Assembly: GCF_021172165.1 (NCBI RefSeq)
Contig: NZ_CP089096.1
Coordinates: 62,001-126,000, forward strand
DNA from: Flavobacterium channae
Lineage (GTDB): Bacteria; Bacteroidota; Bacteroidia; Flavobacteriales; Flavobacteriaceae
Reading direction: 5' to 3'
Length of the DNA stretch: 64,000 bases
A model generated the notes under the pieces. That model worked only from the letters and a program-made list of their open reading frames with translations, was not told where the DNA came from and did no database searches. This document shows, in pieces, positions 7,240-15,356 of this stretch. Both the position numbers and the translations under genes were made by a program. The number at the start of each line of letters is the position of its first letter. Positions within the stretch are counted from its first letter, which is position 1.

Positions 7240-9246
7240 TTGAAAATATTTTACTATTTCGTAATTCTAATAGTCTTCATTAAATGTAAATCAAATGAAG
7301 AAGATTCGTTATATGATAAAAAATTTGATATTTATTTAGATAGAGTTTCGGATAATTCTTTGTCAAAAAATGACAGATTAAAGAATTTAGATTCTGCAGA
7401 GTATATGTTAGAGAATACAAGAGTCAACGATTCTGCTTACAGAAGGAATTATTTTAAAATTGCTAATAGATATTTTATTCTTTTAGAATATGAAAAATAC
7501 AAATCTACTTCACTTAAGATTTTAGAGTTAAGTAAGTTGGTAAATGATTCATTAAATATTGCAAAATCTAAATATTACATAGGAGATTATTATTTTTTTA
7601 AATCAAAAAATGATAGTGCATATTATTATTATCTTTCAGCTGAGAAAGATTTTAAATTAATCGATGATAAGGAAAACTTAGCCAATACTATTTTACACAA
7701 GGCTTATATTTTACTTTATGAAAAAGATTTTCAAGGTAGTGAAACTGAGACAATAAAAGTTTTAGACATAGCCAAGAAAATAAATGATAATTCTTTAATT
7801 TATGAATGTTATGTGAATCTTGGGAGTTCACTATCTGGACTTGGAAATTATCAAAAGTCATTAGATTATCATTTAAAAGCATTAGACCAGATTAGTAAAA
7901 TAGAAGACAAAAATTATATACCTATTTTAAAAGCTCAAACTTTAAACAATATTGGATTTGTTTTTATAAGTGCAAAAGAATTTAGAAAAGCAAAAAAATA
8001 TTTTCAGGATGGGTTAAGCGTTCCTAGTATAAAAGAAATTCATCCAGTTATTTATTCATCTATTTTAGATAATTTAGCTTATAGTGATTTTAAATTAGAT
8101 AATAAAAAAGGGCTAACAAACTTTAGAGAAGCTTTAAATATAAGAGATAGTATAGATGATATTTATGGTAAAATTAATAGTAGGATTCATCTCACGGAAT
8201 ATTACCTAACTAAAAAAGACACTCTAAAAGCACTACAACTTAATCAGGAAGCCAATACTTTAGCTAAAGAATCTAATTATAATAAAGAAGTTTTATTAAC
8301 CTTAGACTTTTTTACGAAATTAAAACCAAAGGAAGGACTTAAATATGCCAAAGAATACATTCGATTAAGCGATAGCTTGCAACAACAAGAGCGATTAACG
8401 CGTAACAAATTGGCTAGAATAGAGTTTGAAACTGACGAAATTTTAGTAGAAAAAGAAGCTATTTCAAATCGATTTCGAATTATTCTAATTTCTTCATTAT
8501 TAATTATTTTCTTTGGAGTATTATTTTATATCATTCTTTATTTACGTGGCAAACACAAAGAGCTGTTATTTAGTCAGGAACAACAAAAAGCAAATGAAGA
8601 AATTTACAAGTTAATGTTGGATAAACAGGAAGAAATGGATGAAGTGAAGAAGAAAGAAAAGCTTCGAATTTCTCAAGAACTTCATGATAGTGTTATGAAT
8701 AAATTGGCCGGAACTCGACTGAATTTATTTGTATTGACCAAAAAAAGAGACGAAGAAACCATTCAAAAATGTTTGGAACACATAAATGGTATTCAAGATA
8801 TAGAAAAAGAAATTAGAACCATTGCACATGAGCTGTACAATGAATCTTTTATGACCAATGGGAGTTACCGTAGTTTGTTAGAACAACTAATTCAAAATCA
8901 AAAAGAAACTTATAAAACAAGCTGCGAATGCGATATTGATCCTGATGAAACTTTCGATACTATTTCAGCTTTAGTAAAGATGAATGTCTATAGAATTCTT
9001 CAGGAAACCTTAAATAATATCAACAAACACGCAAAAGCAACAAAAATTTCATTAAGTTTATATATTCAAAACGACTCATTGATTTTGAAGATTATGGATA
9101 ACGGTGTTGGCTTTAATTCATCGAAATCTAAAAATGGAATTGGGTTAAAAAGTATGATAAATCGCGCCGAAGCCATAAATGGGGTTTTAGAAATTGATTC
9201 TGAATTAAATAAAGGAACTTCGGTTTGTTTAAAAGTTAAGTTGTAA
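7240..9246 (+). CDS. TPR-domain sensor histidine kinase (NarL-type)
   Basis: No in-frame ATG lies near the beginning; TTG 7240 gives a good export signal (MKIFYYFVILIVFIKCKS), and TTG 7207 is an 11-residue-longer alternative. Using 7240 (668 residues): a periplasmic region of TPR-like helices at about 60-390, one transmembrane helix at about 414-436, a short coiled coil, a HisKA_3 dimerisation segment with the phospho-accepting His482 in SQELHDSV, then an HATPase with ETLNNINKHA, DNGVGF (Asp620) and NGIGLKS. The Cys in FIKC is a possible but atypical lipobox. The sensor half looks more AT-rich than the kinase half. It pairs with the regulator 18 nt downstream. Confidence 0.88.
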   Translation: MKIFYYFVILIVFIKCKSNEEDSLYDKKFDIYLDRVSDNSLSKNDRLKNLDSAEYMLENTRVNDSAYRRNYFKIANRYFILLEYEKYKSTSLKILELSKLVNDSLNIAKSKYYIGDYYFFKSKNDSAYYYYLSAEKDFKLIDDKENLANTILHKAYILLYEKDFQGSETETIKVLDIAKKINDNSLIYECYVNLGSSLSGLGNYQKSLDYHLKALDQISKIEDKNYIPILKAQTLNNIGFVFISAKEFRKAKKYFQDGLSVPSIKEIHPVIYSSILDNLAYSDFKLDNKKGLTNFREALNIRDSIDDIYGKINSRIHLTEYYLTKKDTLKALQLNQEANTLAKESNYNKEVLLTLDFFTKLKPKEGLKYAKEYIRLSDSLQQQERLTRNKLARIEFETDEILVEKEAISNRFRIILISSLLIIFFGVLFYIILYLRGKHKELLFSQEQQKANEEIYKLMLDKQEEMDEVKKKEKLRISQELHDSVMNKLAGTRLNLFVLTKKRDEETIQKCLEHINGIQDIEKEIRTIAHELYNESFMTNGSYRSLLEQLIQNQKETYKTSCECDIDPDETFDTISALVKMNVYRILQETLNNINKHAKATKISLSLYIQNDSLILKIMDNGVGFNSSKSKNGIGLKSMINRAEAINGVLEIDSELNKGTSVCLKVKL

Positions 9247-9264
9247 AAATTAATCACGATACAA

Positions 9265-9936
9265 TTGGAAAATAAAAAGTTAAACATTTTAATGATTGAT
9301 GATCATCCATCAATGATTGAAGGCTACAAGAGTATTCTTTCATTTAATGATTTGGATTATGATTTAAATGTTACTCCTGCGTATAATTGTGAGAGTGCTT
9401 ATCACTTAATAACCGATATTCAAAGCAAACCGGCTTACGATGTAGTTTTCATCGATTTGAGTTTGCCTCCTTTTTTAGAACAAAACATTAAATCTGGGCA
9501 AGATTTAGCCTCTTTGGTCCGTTTGTACATGCCAACTTCTAAAATTATTATTCTGACATCACATGTAGAAGCTTTTGTCTTGTATAAAATTCACCGTGAA
9601 ATAGAACCTGAAGGATTTTTAGTAAAAAGCGATTTTACTGCCGATGAGTTATTAATTGCATTCAATCAAATTGTAACAGGAAATAAATATAAAAGTCGCA
9701 CTGTTCAGCAAAACATACAAGAGTTAATGGCAAATGACTTTTTATTAGATGAAAATTATCAGCAAATAATTACGCTTTTAGCGCAAGGCATAAAAACCAA
9801 AAACATGCCAGAACATATCAACATTACACTTAGCGCCATTGATAAAAGAAAGGCTCAAATAAAAGAGTTTTTTAACATCGAAAAAGGTTCTGATGAAGAT
9901 ATAATTAAAGAAGCCAAAAAAAGAGGGCTCATTTAG
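9265..9936 (+). CDS. Response regulator, NarL/FixJ-like, partner of the TPR kinase
   Basis: A 223-residue regulator starting at TTG 9265. The next Met (residue 10) would delete the first receiver strand, so TTG is preferred. The receiver domain shows Asp12-Asp13, the phospho-acceptor Asp64 in VFIDLSLPP, a Thr/Ser switch in IILTSH and the conserved Lys in FLVKSD. The C-terminal part (about 155-210) is a divergent LuxR-type helix-turn-helix. It probably reads the kinase at 7240 and may act on the twin sites at 6619 and 9941; that link is inference. Confidence 0.85.
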   Translation: MENKKLNILMIDDHPSMIEGYKSILSFNDLDYDLNVTPAYNCESAYHLITDIQSKPAYDVVFIDLSLPPFLEQNIKSGQDLASLVRLYMPTSKIIILTSHVEAFVLYKIHREIEPEGFLVKSDFTADELLIAFNQIVTGNKYKSRTVQQNIQELMANDFLLDENYQQIITLLAQGIKTKNMPEHINITLSAIDKRKAQIKEFFNIEKGSDEDIIKEAKKRGLI

Positions 9937-9940
9937 AACT

Positions 9941-9997
9941 TTAACAAAATCTGCAGAAAAACTACAGCAATCTATTTGTAAAGCATACTTAAATTTA
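9941..9997 (+). promoter_or_regulatory. Putative activator site plus -7-like box, copy 2
   Basis: TTAACAAAA (9941-9949), a 5-nt gap, AGAAAAACTACAGCAAT (9955-9971), an 18-nt gap, then TAAATTTA (9990-9997). Both blocks and both gaps equal copy 1 at 6619-6675; only the last base of the -7 box differs. It drives the small membrane-protein gene at 10023. Confidence 0.7.
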
Positions 9998-10022
9998 CAT
10001 TATCATTCATAGTAAATTAAAG

Positions 10023-10250
10023 ATGAAATTACACACTAAAATAGTATTGTTTCTATTGGTCTTAAGTTTAGTATGGCTTTATACCCTCATTGATTTAACG
10101 TATGGAACACTTTTTTTAGATGGCAATACGTTTATGACAAGTTGTATTGGTTTTCAAACACAATTTAAGCTGGTTTACGCACTCGGAATTGTACTTTTCG
10201 TGTCGTATCTAGTGGTGATTGTTTTTATGAAAAACAATAAAGTATATTAG
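10023..10250 (+). CDS. Small two-helix membrane protein, likely target of the adjacent regulator
   Basis: A 75-residue product with two hydrophobic helices (about 6-24 and 50-69) around a polar loop containing one Cys. No family recognised. The ATG follows promoter copy 2 by 26 nt, so the gene is probably controlled together with the peptide genes. Its stop TAG interlocks with the stop of the convergent gene at 10247, leaving no room for a terminator between them. A membrane effector or modulator of the kinase is possible but unproven. Confidence 0.6.
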   Translation: MKLHTKIVLFLLVLSLVWLYTLIDLTYGTLFLDGNTFMTSCIGFQTQFKLVYALGIVLFVSYLVVIVFMKNNKVY

Positions 10251-11386
10251 TCATATTTCATTTTTCTTAAGATTCTCATTACTTCTTTAAAAGAAACGTA
10301 AACCATTGGGTCTTCTAAAGTTTTTAAATGACTTTTTGCATCTATAAGTTTCTGTTTGGCATCCTCAAAACCATTCAAATAACAAATCATCAAAATGTGC
10401 GGTAAATTCTCTAAATCGCGTTGTTCCGTATTCTGCAAAGGCAATCCTTTTTGAAGTTTGTTTAATATTGATAAATTAGAATTATAAATGTGATACAACA
10501 TTTTTCTATTGTATTGCGGAGGTTCAAACAACATTTCGGAGTTCATTTTGTAATAACCATTATCAAAGAAGGTAAGCGTTACTTTTTCAAAGGGATAATA
10601 GCTAGTTTTATCATTCAAACCCAAAGAAATATATTCTGTTATAGAAAAAGTGTTTTCGTCATATTCGATACAAACTTCATCAAGTGCCGAATAGAAAAGT
10701 TTTACTTGTTCGTTTATTAACTCAATATCAACTCTCGAATAATAAATCTTGTCTCTAATTTTTTTCTTGTTTCCTGCCCAGCAAACCACAAATAATTCTT
10801 TAAAGACATGATAACCCGTTGCAATATCTTTATGTCTGTTATTAATGAAATCCAACACACTTTCAAGCGTATGAGCTATGCTGTTACGTGAACTATTCTC
10901 AATACTTATAACTGTTTCTACGTTTTGTTTTGAGTATGGAATTTTTTCTGTTGTTGGAGTAGTGTTGCTACCTTTTCTAACAAAAGTACTATTGGCTTCG
11001 ATAGTATGAATGCCTTTTTTGAAATAGGAATTTTTTGACTTAGGTTTTATAGTTACTAAACCAACGACTTTATCTTTTGGAAGATTTGGAAAAGGCACAT
11101 TTTCATATTGAATTTTAGGTGGGTTTTCTAAAAAAGCATTTACTAAATTCTGAATCCTACTATCATCAAAAAAATCATCTCCAACTATTTCGTTGCTTTC
11201 GTCTTCAACTCCAACGACAATGTAGGAATTATTACTTGGATTGGAGTTAGAAAGTGCGCAAATGTGTTTTAAGAACTTAGCCTTTCCTTCTTTTGTGTGT
11301 AAATTCAACTGACGCTTTTTGTCATAAAAACTATTCTCATCATGATGAGCTAGCAGATTTTTAACAAGTAGGCGTTTGTTTATCAT
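10247..11386 (-). CDS. AlbA_2 / Schlafen-domain protein
   Basis: A 379-residue soluble protein. The N-terminal part (about 15-150) matches the AlbA_2 (Schlafen) fold: the start of the domain after FYDKKRQLNL, IVVGVEDESNEIVGDD, then VGLVTIKPK and STFVRKGSNT. The rest is unassigned. AlbA_2 proteins are often called ATP-binding transcription-related proteins, and some occur in defence loci, but the role here is unknown. It is convergent with the small membrane gene and overlaps it by 4 nt. Confidence 0.75.
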   Translation of the reverse strand: MINKRLLVKNLLAHHDENSFYDKKRQLNLHTKEGKAKFLKHICALSNSNPSNNSYIVVGVEDESNEIVGDDFFDDSRIQNLVNAFLENPPKIQYENVPFPNLPKDKVVGLVTIKPKSKNSYFKKGIHTIEANSTFVRKGSNTTPTTEKIPYSKQNVETVISIENSSRNSIAHTLESVLDFINNRHKDIATGYHVFKELFVVCWAGNKKKIRDKIYYSRVDIELINEQVKLFYSALDEVCIEYDENTFSITEYISLGLNDKTSYYPFEKVTLTFFDNGYYKMNSEMLFEPPQYNRKMLYHIYNSNLSILNKLQKGLPLQNTEQRDLENLPHILMICYLNGFEDAKQKLIDAKSHLKTLEDPMVYVSFKEVMRILRKMKYD

Positions 11387-11405
11387 TTTTTTGAATAGAT
11401 ATAAG

Positions 11406-11442
11406 AAAAAAAGTGATTAGCATTTATTAACCAATCACTTTT
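11406..11442 (-). terminator. Terminator after the aldo/keto reductase
   Basis: On the minus strand AAAAGTGATT pairs with AATCACTTTT, followed by T-rich DNA. It overlaps a heptamer array. Confidence 0.7.
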
Positions 11443-11453
11443 ACTAATTACTT
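11412..11453 (+). repeat. Degenerate heptamer array (6 units)
   Basis: Phased 7-bp units AGTGATT, AGCATTT, ATTAACC, AATCACT, TTTACTA, ATTACTT. Units are related to those at 4107-4141, partly as reverse complements, and here they help form a terminator hairpin. Confidence 0.5.
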
Positions 11454-11458
11454 TTTAA

Positions 11459-12322
11459 TTAAGGCACTTTATTTCCCATGCTCGTGGTCCATATTTCAAA
11501 CCAGTCTTGTTTTTCTAGTTCTAATGAACATGCTTTAAATAATTGTTGAATGCGCGCCACATTTACAGTACCAGCTACTGGTAAAACTCCAGCTGGATGT
11601 TGTAAAATCCAAGCAAGTAATATTAAATCGGATCCAACATGATATTTATCTACTAACGTAGCTAGAAGTTGTCTTAATCGAAATGTTTGTTCGGTATTTT
11701 CTCTGAAAACAGTCCCAAGTGGATTCCAAGCCATTGGTTGAATACCATGAATTTGCATATAGTCAAAACTTCCATCCAGCATAGCTTCGTGATGAGTGGC
11801 AGAAAACTGCACTTGATTGAAGTCGATTTTAGTTTTCTGACGAATTAATTCTGTTTGAGAAGAGGTAAAATTAGAAACCCCAAAAGCTTTTATTTTTCCT
11901 TCCGATTTTAATTTTTCTATCGCTTCAGCAATTTCATCAGCAACCATTAACGGACTTGGTCTGTGTAAAAGCAATACATCTAAATAATCGGTTTGTAAAT
12001 TTTTTAATGAATTTTCTACCGACCAAATGATATAATCTTTAGAATAATCGTAATGTTTAATTTTATTTGGTCTTCCCTTCGTGTGTTGAATTCCACATTT
12101 TGTGATTAATTGGAGTTTGTCTCTTGAAATTTTACTTTCATGAAAAGCCTTTCCAAATTGAGATTCTGTAGTGTAATCTCCGTAAATATCGGCATGATCA
12201 AAAGTAGTTATTTTATTTTCGATACAAAGATTAATCAAATGAATCATTTCGGTTGTATTAAGGTTCTTATCCCAAATACCCCAATTCATAGTTCCTGCGA
12301 TTATTCTTGATAAAGTTTTCAT
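11459..12322 (-). CDS. Aldo/keto reductase
   Basis: A 287-residue (beta/alpha)8 NADPH-dependent oxidoreductase. The tetrad pattern is visible: Asp in FDHADIYG with Tyr47, Lys in ITKCG, and His119 in LLLHRPSP. It is closest in layout to YdhF-like oxidoreductases (GTMNWGIWD start, GVSNFT, AWNPLG, PVAGT). The natural substrate is unknown. It is a single-gene unit with its own terminator. Confidence 0.9.
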   Translation of the reverse strand: MKTLSRIIAGTMNWGIWDKNLNTTEMIHLINLCIENKITTFDHADIYGDYTTESQFGKAFHESKISRDKLQLITKCGIQHTKGRPNKIKHYDYSKDYIIWSVENSLKNLQTDYLDVLLLHRPSPLMVADEIAEAIEKLKSEGKIKAFGVSNFTSSQTELIRQKTKIDFNQVQFSATHHEAMLDGSFDYMQIHGIQPMAWNPLGTVFRENTEQTFRLRQLLATLVDKYHVGSDLILLAWILQHPAGVLPVAGTVNVARIQQLFKACSLELEKQDWFEIWTTSMGNKVP

Positions 12323-12418
12323 AAAGTTTGTTTAATAATGTTAAAAATTACAATAAAGAATTAGAATGTCGTGTTATTAAAAGACCCTATGAATATACTA
12401 ATTAAAACTATTTGTCCC

Positions 12419-13228
12419 ATGAAAAAGGTAAAAAAAATTTTATTGAGTTTGTTTGCTATCCTATTTTTAGCCCTCTTTGTCCCAAGTTGCTCGGAATCAG
12501 ATAACAATTCTGGTGGTACCTCAAGATTAAAAGTGAGCTTAACCGATAATCCAGGTGATTATGATGAGGTTAACGTTGAAATTATCGATGTTAAAGTTAA
12601 GTATTCGAGTAATACTGATGAAAGTGGTTGGGTAAGTATCGGAATTGATAATCCAGGAGTTTACAATCTTTTGGATTTAACAGGAGGTGTTACCGCAGCA
12701 TTAGCAGACGCAGAGATTCCGTCTGGTTTTCTAGGTCAAATCAGATTAATTTTAGGAGAAAACAATACTGTTGTAAAAGATGGTGTAACTTATCCATTGA
12801 ATACGCCTAGTGCACAACAATCAGGATTAAAATTGCAAGTAAATCAAACACTAGAGCCTAATTTCACCTATGATTTTTTACTGGATTTTGACGTTAATTA
12901 TTCGGTAGTTGTAGAGGCAGGTGGCTCTGGAAACTTTAATTTACATCCTGTTTTACGAGTTATTTCTTTGGCAAATACTGGTTCAATTTCAGGAACTGTT
13001 GATGCAGGCGGATTCCAAGTTTTAGCATCTGTAATGGTCAACGGAGTAGAAGTAAGTGCATACACCAATTCTGAAGGAATTTTTCATCTTCATGGAATCC
13101 CAGCAGGAATTTATACAGTAACTTTAACTCCAGATCCTCAATCGACTTTTTCGCCACTAATTATCGAAAATGTTGAAGTGGTAAATGGAGTCAATTCAGA
13201 TACCGGTTTAAGCACAATATCCAATTAA
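12419..13228 (+). CDS. DUF4382-domain lipoprotein
   Basis: ATG 12419 (MKKVKKILL) begins a good lipoprotein signal peptide ending in FVPSC; an upstream in-frame GTG at 12371 would bury it and is rejected. The 269-residue product has a DUF4382 domain from RLKVSLTDNPGDYDEVNVEI through NYSVVVEAGG. A carboxypeptidase-regulatory-like sandwich follows (GSISGTVDAGG, then GIFHLHGIPAGIYTVTL). Such proteins are surface or periplasmic lipoproteins of unknown function, common in marine and soil Bacteroidota. A terminator follows at 13266. Confidence 0.85.
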   Translation: MKKVKKILLSLFAILFLALFVPSCSESDNNSGGTSRLKVSLTDNPGDYDEVNVEIIDVKVKYSSNTDESGWVSIGIDNPGVYNLLDLTGGVTAALADAEIPSGFLGQIRLILGENNTVVKDGVTYPLNTPSAQQSGLKLQVNQTLEPNFTYDFLLDFDVNYSVVVEAGGSGNFNLHPVLRVISLANTGSISGTVDAGGFQVLASVMVNGVEVSAYTNSEGIFHLHGIPAGIYTVTLTPDPQSTFSPLIIENVEVVNGVNSDTGLSTISN

Positions 13229-13265
13229 TAAGAAATATTTAAGTTAAAGTATCTTAAATATCACA

Positions 13266-13303
13266 AAAAGGCAGCTATATCAAGTAGTTGCCTTTGTTTT
13301 TTT
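13266..13303 (+). terminator. Terminator after the DUF4382 lipoprotein
   Basis: AAAGGCAGCT pairs with AGTTGCCTTT (one G-U pair), followed by TTTTTTT. Confidence 0.8.
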
Positions 13304-13396
13304 AACCAATTATTAACAACAAACCACTAATTTTTTTTTCAATTTTGAAATGTTAAAATTTTGAACTTATATTGTACCTCGAAAAAAACGTTAGAT

Positions 13397-14401
13397 ATGG
13401 AAGAAAATAGTACTTCACTCGATATTAGAGCAATCAATGAAAAGATAGAAAGAGAAAGTGCTTTTATCGATTTGCTTACAATGGAGATGAACAAAGTTAT
13501 TGTAGGTCAAAAACAAATGGTAGAGCGATTGTTAATCGGACTTTTAGGTCAAGGACACATACTTCTAGAAGGTGTTCCTGGATTAGCAAAAACACTTGCA
13601 ATTAATACATTATCCCAAGCCGTTCATGGCTCTTTTAGCAGAATCCAGTTTACACCGGATTTATTACCTGCAGATGTTGTAGGAACAATGATATACAACA
13701 TCAAACAAAACGATTTTACAATTCGTAAAGGACCAATTTTTGCCAACTTTGTACTTGCCGATGAAATTAACCGTGCTCCTGCAAAAGTGCAATCTGCGCT
13801 TTTAGAGGCAATGCAAGAAAAACAAGTTACAATTGGTGATGAAACGTTTAAATTAGATAAGCCTTTCTTAGTAATGGCAACTCAAAACCCTGTTGATCAA
13901 GAAGGAACTTATCCATTGCCAGAAGCTCAAGTAGACCGTTTTATGCTAAAAGTGGTTATTGATTACCCTAAAATGGAAGAAGAGCGAATGGTAATTCGTC
14001 AAAATTTAAAAGGTGCTTTTGAAAAAGTAAATCAAGTAGTTTCATTAGAACAAATTTTAAGAGCACAAGAAGCTGTTCGTGAAGTTTACATGGACGAGAA
14101 AATCGAAAAATATATTTTAGATATTATTTTTGCTACTCGTTATCCAGAAAAATACAGATTAGAAAGTTTAAAACCTTTAATTAGTTTTGGAGCTTCACCT
14201 CGTGGAAGTATTAACTTAGCAACAGCTGCAAAATGTTATGCATTCATTAAACGTAGAGGTTATGTAATTCCAGAAGACGTTCGTGCTGTTGTATACGATG
14301 TATTACGTCACAGGATTGGAATTACTTATGAAGCAGAAGCTGAAAATGTAACAACTTTTGACATCATAAGCAAAATTGTAAACGAAATCGAAGTGCCTTA
14401 A
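13397..14401 (+). CDS. moxR: MoxR-family AAA+ ATPase
   Basis: ATG 13397 (MEENSTS) is preferred over the upstream TTG at 13361. The 334-residue AAA+ ATPase has Walker A GVPGLAKT (59-66), Walker B LADEIN (120-125) and sensor 1 in MATQNPVDQEGTYPLPEAQ. MoxR proteins act as chaperones with von Willebrand factor A partners. Here it leads the batABCDE (aerotolerance) operon. An 83-nt spacer with degenerate 7-bp units separates it from the DUF58 gene. Confidence 0.93.
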   Translation: MEENSTSLDIRAINEKIERESAFIDLLTMEMNKVIVGQKQMVERLLIGLLGQGHILLEGVPGLAKTLAINTLSQAVHGSFSRIQFTPDLLPADVVGTMIYNIKQNDFTIRKGPIFANFVLADEINRAPAKVQSALLEAMQEKQVTIGDETFKLDKPFLVMATQNPVDQEGTYPLPEAQVDRFMLKVVIDYPKMEEERMVIRQNLKGAFEKVNQVVSLEQILRAQEAVREVYMDEKIEKYILDIIFATRYPEKYRLESLKPLISFGASPRGSINLATAAKCYAFIKRRGYVIPEDVRAVVYDVLRHRIGITYEAEAENVTTFDIISKIVNEIEVP

Positions 14402-14403
14402 TC

Positions 14404-14475
14404 TAGTTATCAGTGTTAGTCCCAGTTTACAGATAATACTTTTTTAATACTGCGACAGTCAACTGCGACTGCTAT
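14404..14475 (+). repeat. Imperfect heptamer-type spacer
   Basis: 7-bp-like units such as TAGTTAT, CAGTGTT, CAGTTTA, CAGATAA, then ACTGCGA repeated 13 nt apart and CTGCTAT. It fills most of the moxR-DUF58 gap. Confidence 0.45.
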
Positions 14476-14484
14476 CTAATTAAA

Positions 14485-15351
14485 ATGGATACCAAAGAAA
14501 TTCTAAAGAAAGTTCGAAAAATTGAAATCAAAACCCGAAGATTGAGTGATCATATCTTTTCGGGAGAATATCATACGTCTTTTAAAGGACGAGGTATGAC
14601 GTTTTCAGAAGTACGCCAATATCAATATGGTGACGACGTTAGAGCAATCGATTGGAATGTTACAGCTAGATACAACGAACCTTTTGTGAAGGTTTTTGAA
14701 GAAGAGCGTGAGTTAACTATGATGTTGTTAGTTGATATTTCTGGTTCTGAAAGCTTTGGAACTAAAAATCAATTAAAGCGCGATATGATTACCGAAATTG
14801 CAGCAACTTTAGCTTTTTCGGCAACTCAAAACAATGATAAAATTGGCTTGATGTTATTTTCAGATCAAATCGAATTGTTTATTCCGCCAAAGAAAGGGAA
14901 ATCGCATGTATTGAGAATTATTCGAGAACTAATCGAATTTGAATCGAAAAGTAAAAAAACAGATTTATCCCAAGCCTTGAAATTCTTATCTGGAGTTTTA
15001 AAAAAGAAAGCCATTGTGTTTTTAATCTCAGATTTCATGGTGAAAGATTATGAACAAACTTTAAAAATTGCTTCAAAACGCCACGATGTTACCGGAATTC
15101 GAGTTTTTGACCAAAGAGAGGAAAGTATTCCAAACATTGGAATCGTAAACATGATGGATGCAGAAACCGGAGAAACTTTGTTAGTAGATACCAATTCGAA
15201 GAAAGTACGAATGGATTATGAGAAATACTATCATGAAAATGTGAACTATTTCAAAGATATTTTTTCAAGATGTGGTGCCGGAACAATTAGTTCGAGAGTG
15301 GATGAAAGCTATGTAACCAAGTTATTAGGTTACTTTAAAGCGCGTAATTAA
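14485..15351 (+). CDS. DUF58-domain protein of the Bat operon
   Basis: A 288-residue cytoplasmic protein with the DUF58 signature RQYQYGDDVRAIDWNVTAR (44-62). A von Willebrand A-like fold follows, with a MIDAS-type DISGSES (Asp84, Ser86, Ser88) in LLVDISGSESFG. DUF58 proteins regularly sit between MoxR and BatA and are presumed to bind the MoxR ATPase. The gene is 5 nt upstream of the next one. Confidence 0.92.
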   Translation: MDTKEILKKVRKIEIKTRRLSDHIFSGEYHTSFKGRGMTFSEVRQYQYGDDVRAIDWNVTARYNEPFVKVFEEERELTMMLLVDISGSESFGTKNQLKRDMITEIAATLAFSATQNNDKIGLMLFSDQIELFIPPKKGKSHVLRIIRELIEFESKSKKTDLSQALKFLSGVLKKKAIVFLISDFMVKDYEQTLKIASKRHDVTGIRVFDQREESIPNIGIVNMMDAETGETLLVDTNSKKVRMDYEKYYHENVNYFKDIFSRCGAGTISSRVDESYVTKLLGYFKARN

Positions 15352-15356
15352 GAAAA

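Noticed and set aside
7226..7243. ATG just before the sensor kinase
   Set aside because: It is out of frame with the kinase and reaches a stop after five codons, so it cannot be the kinase start.
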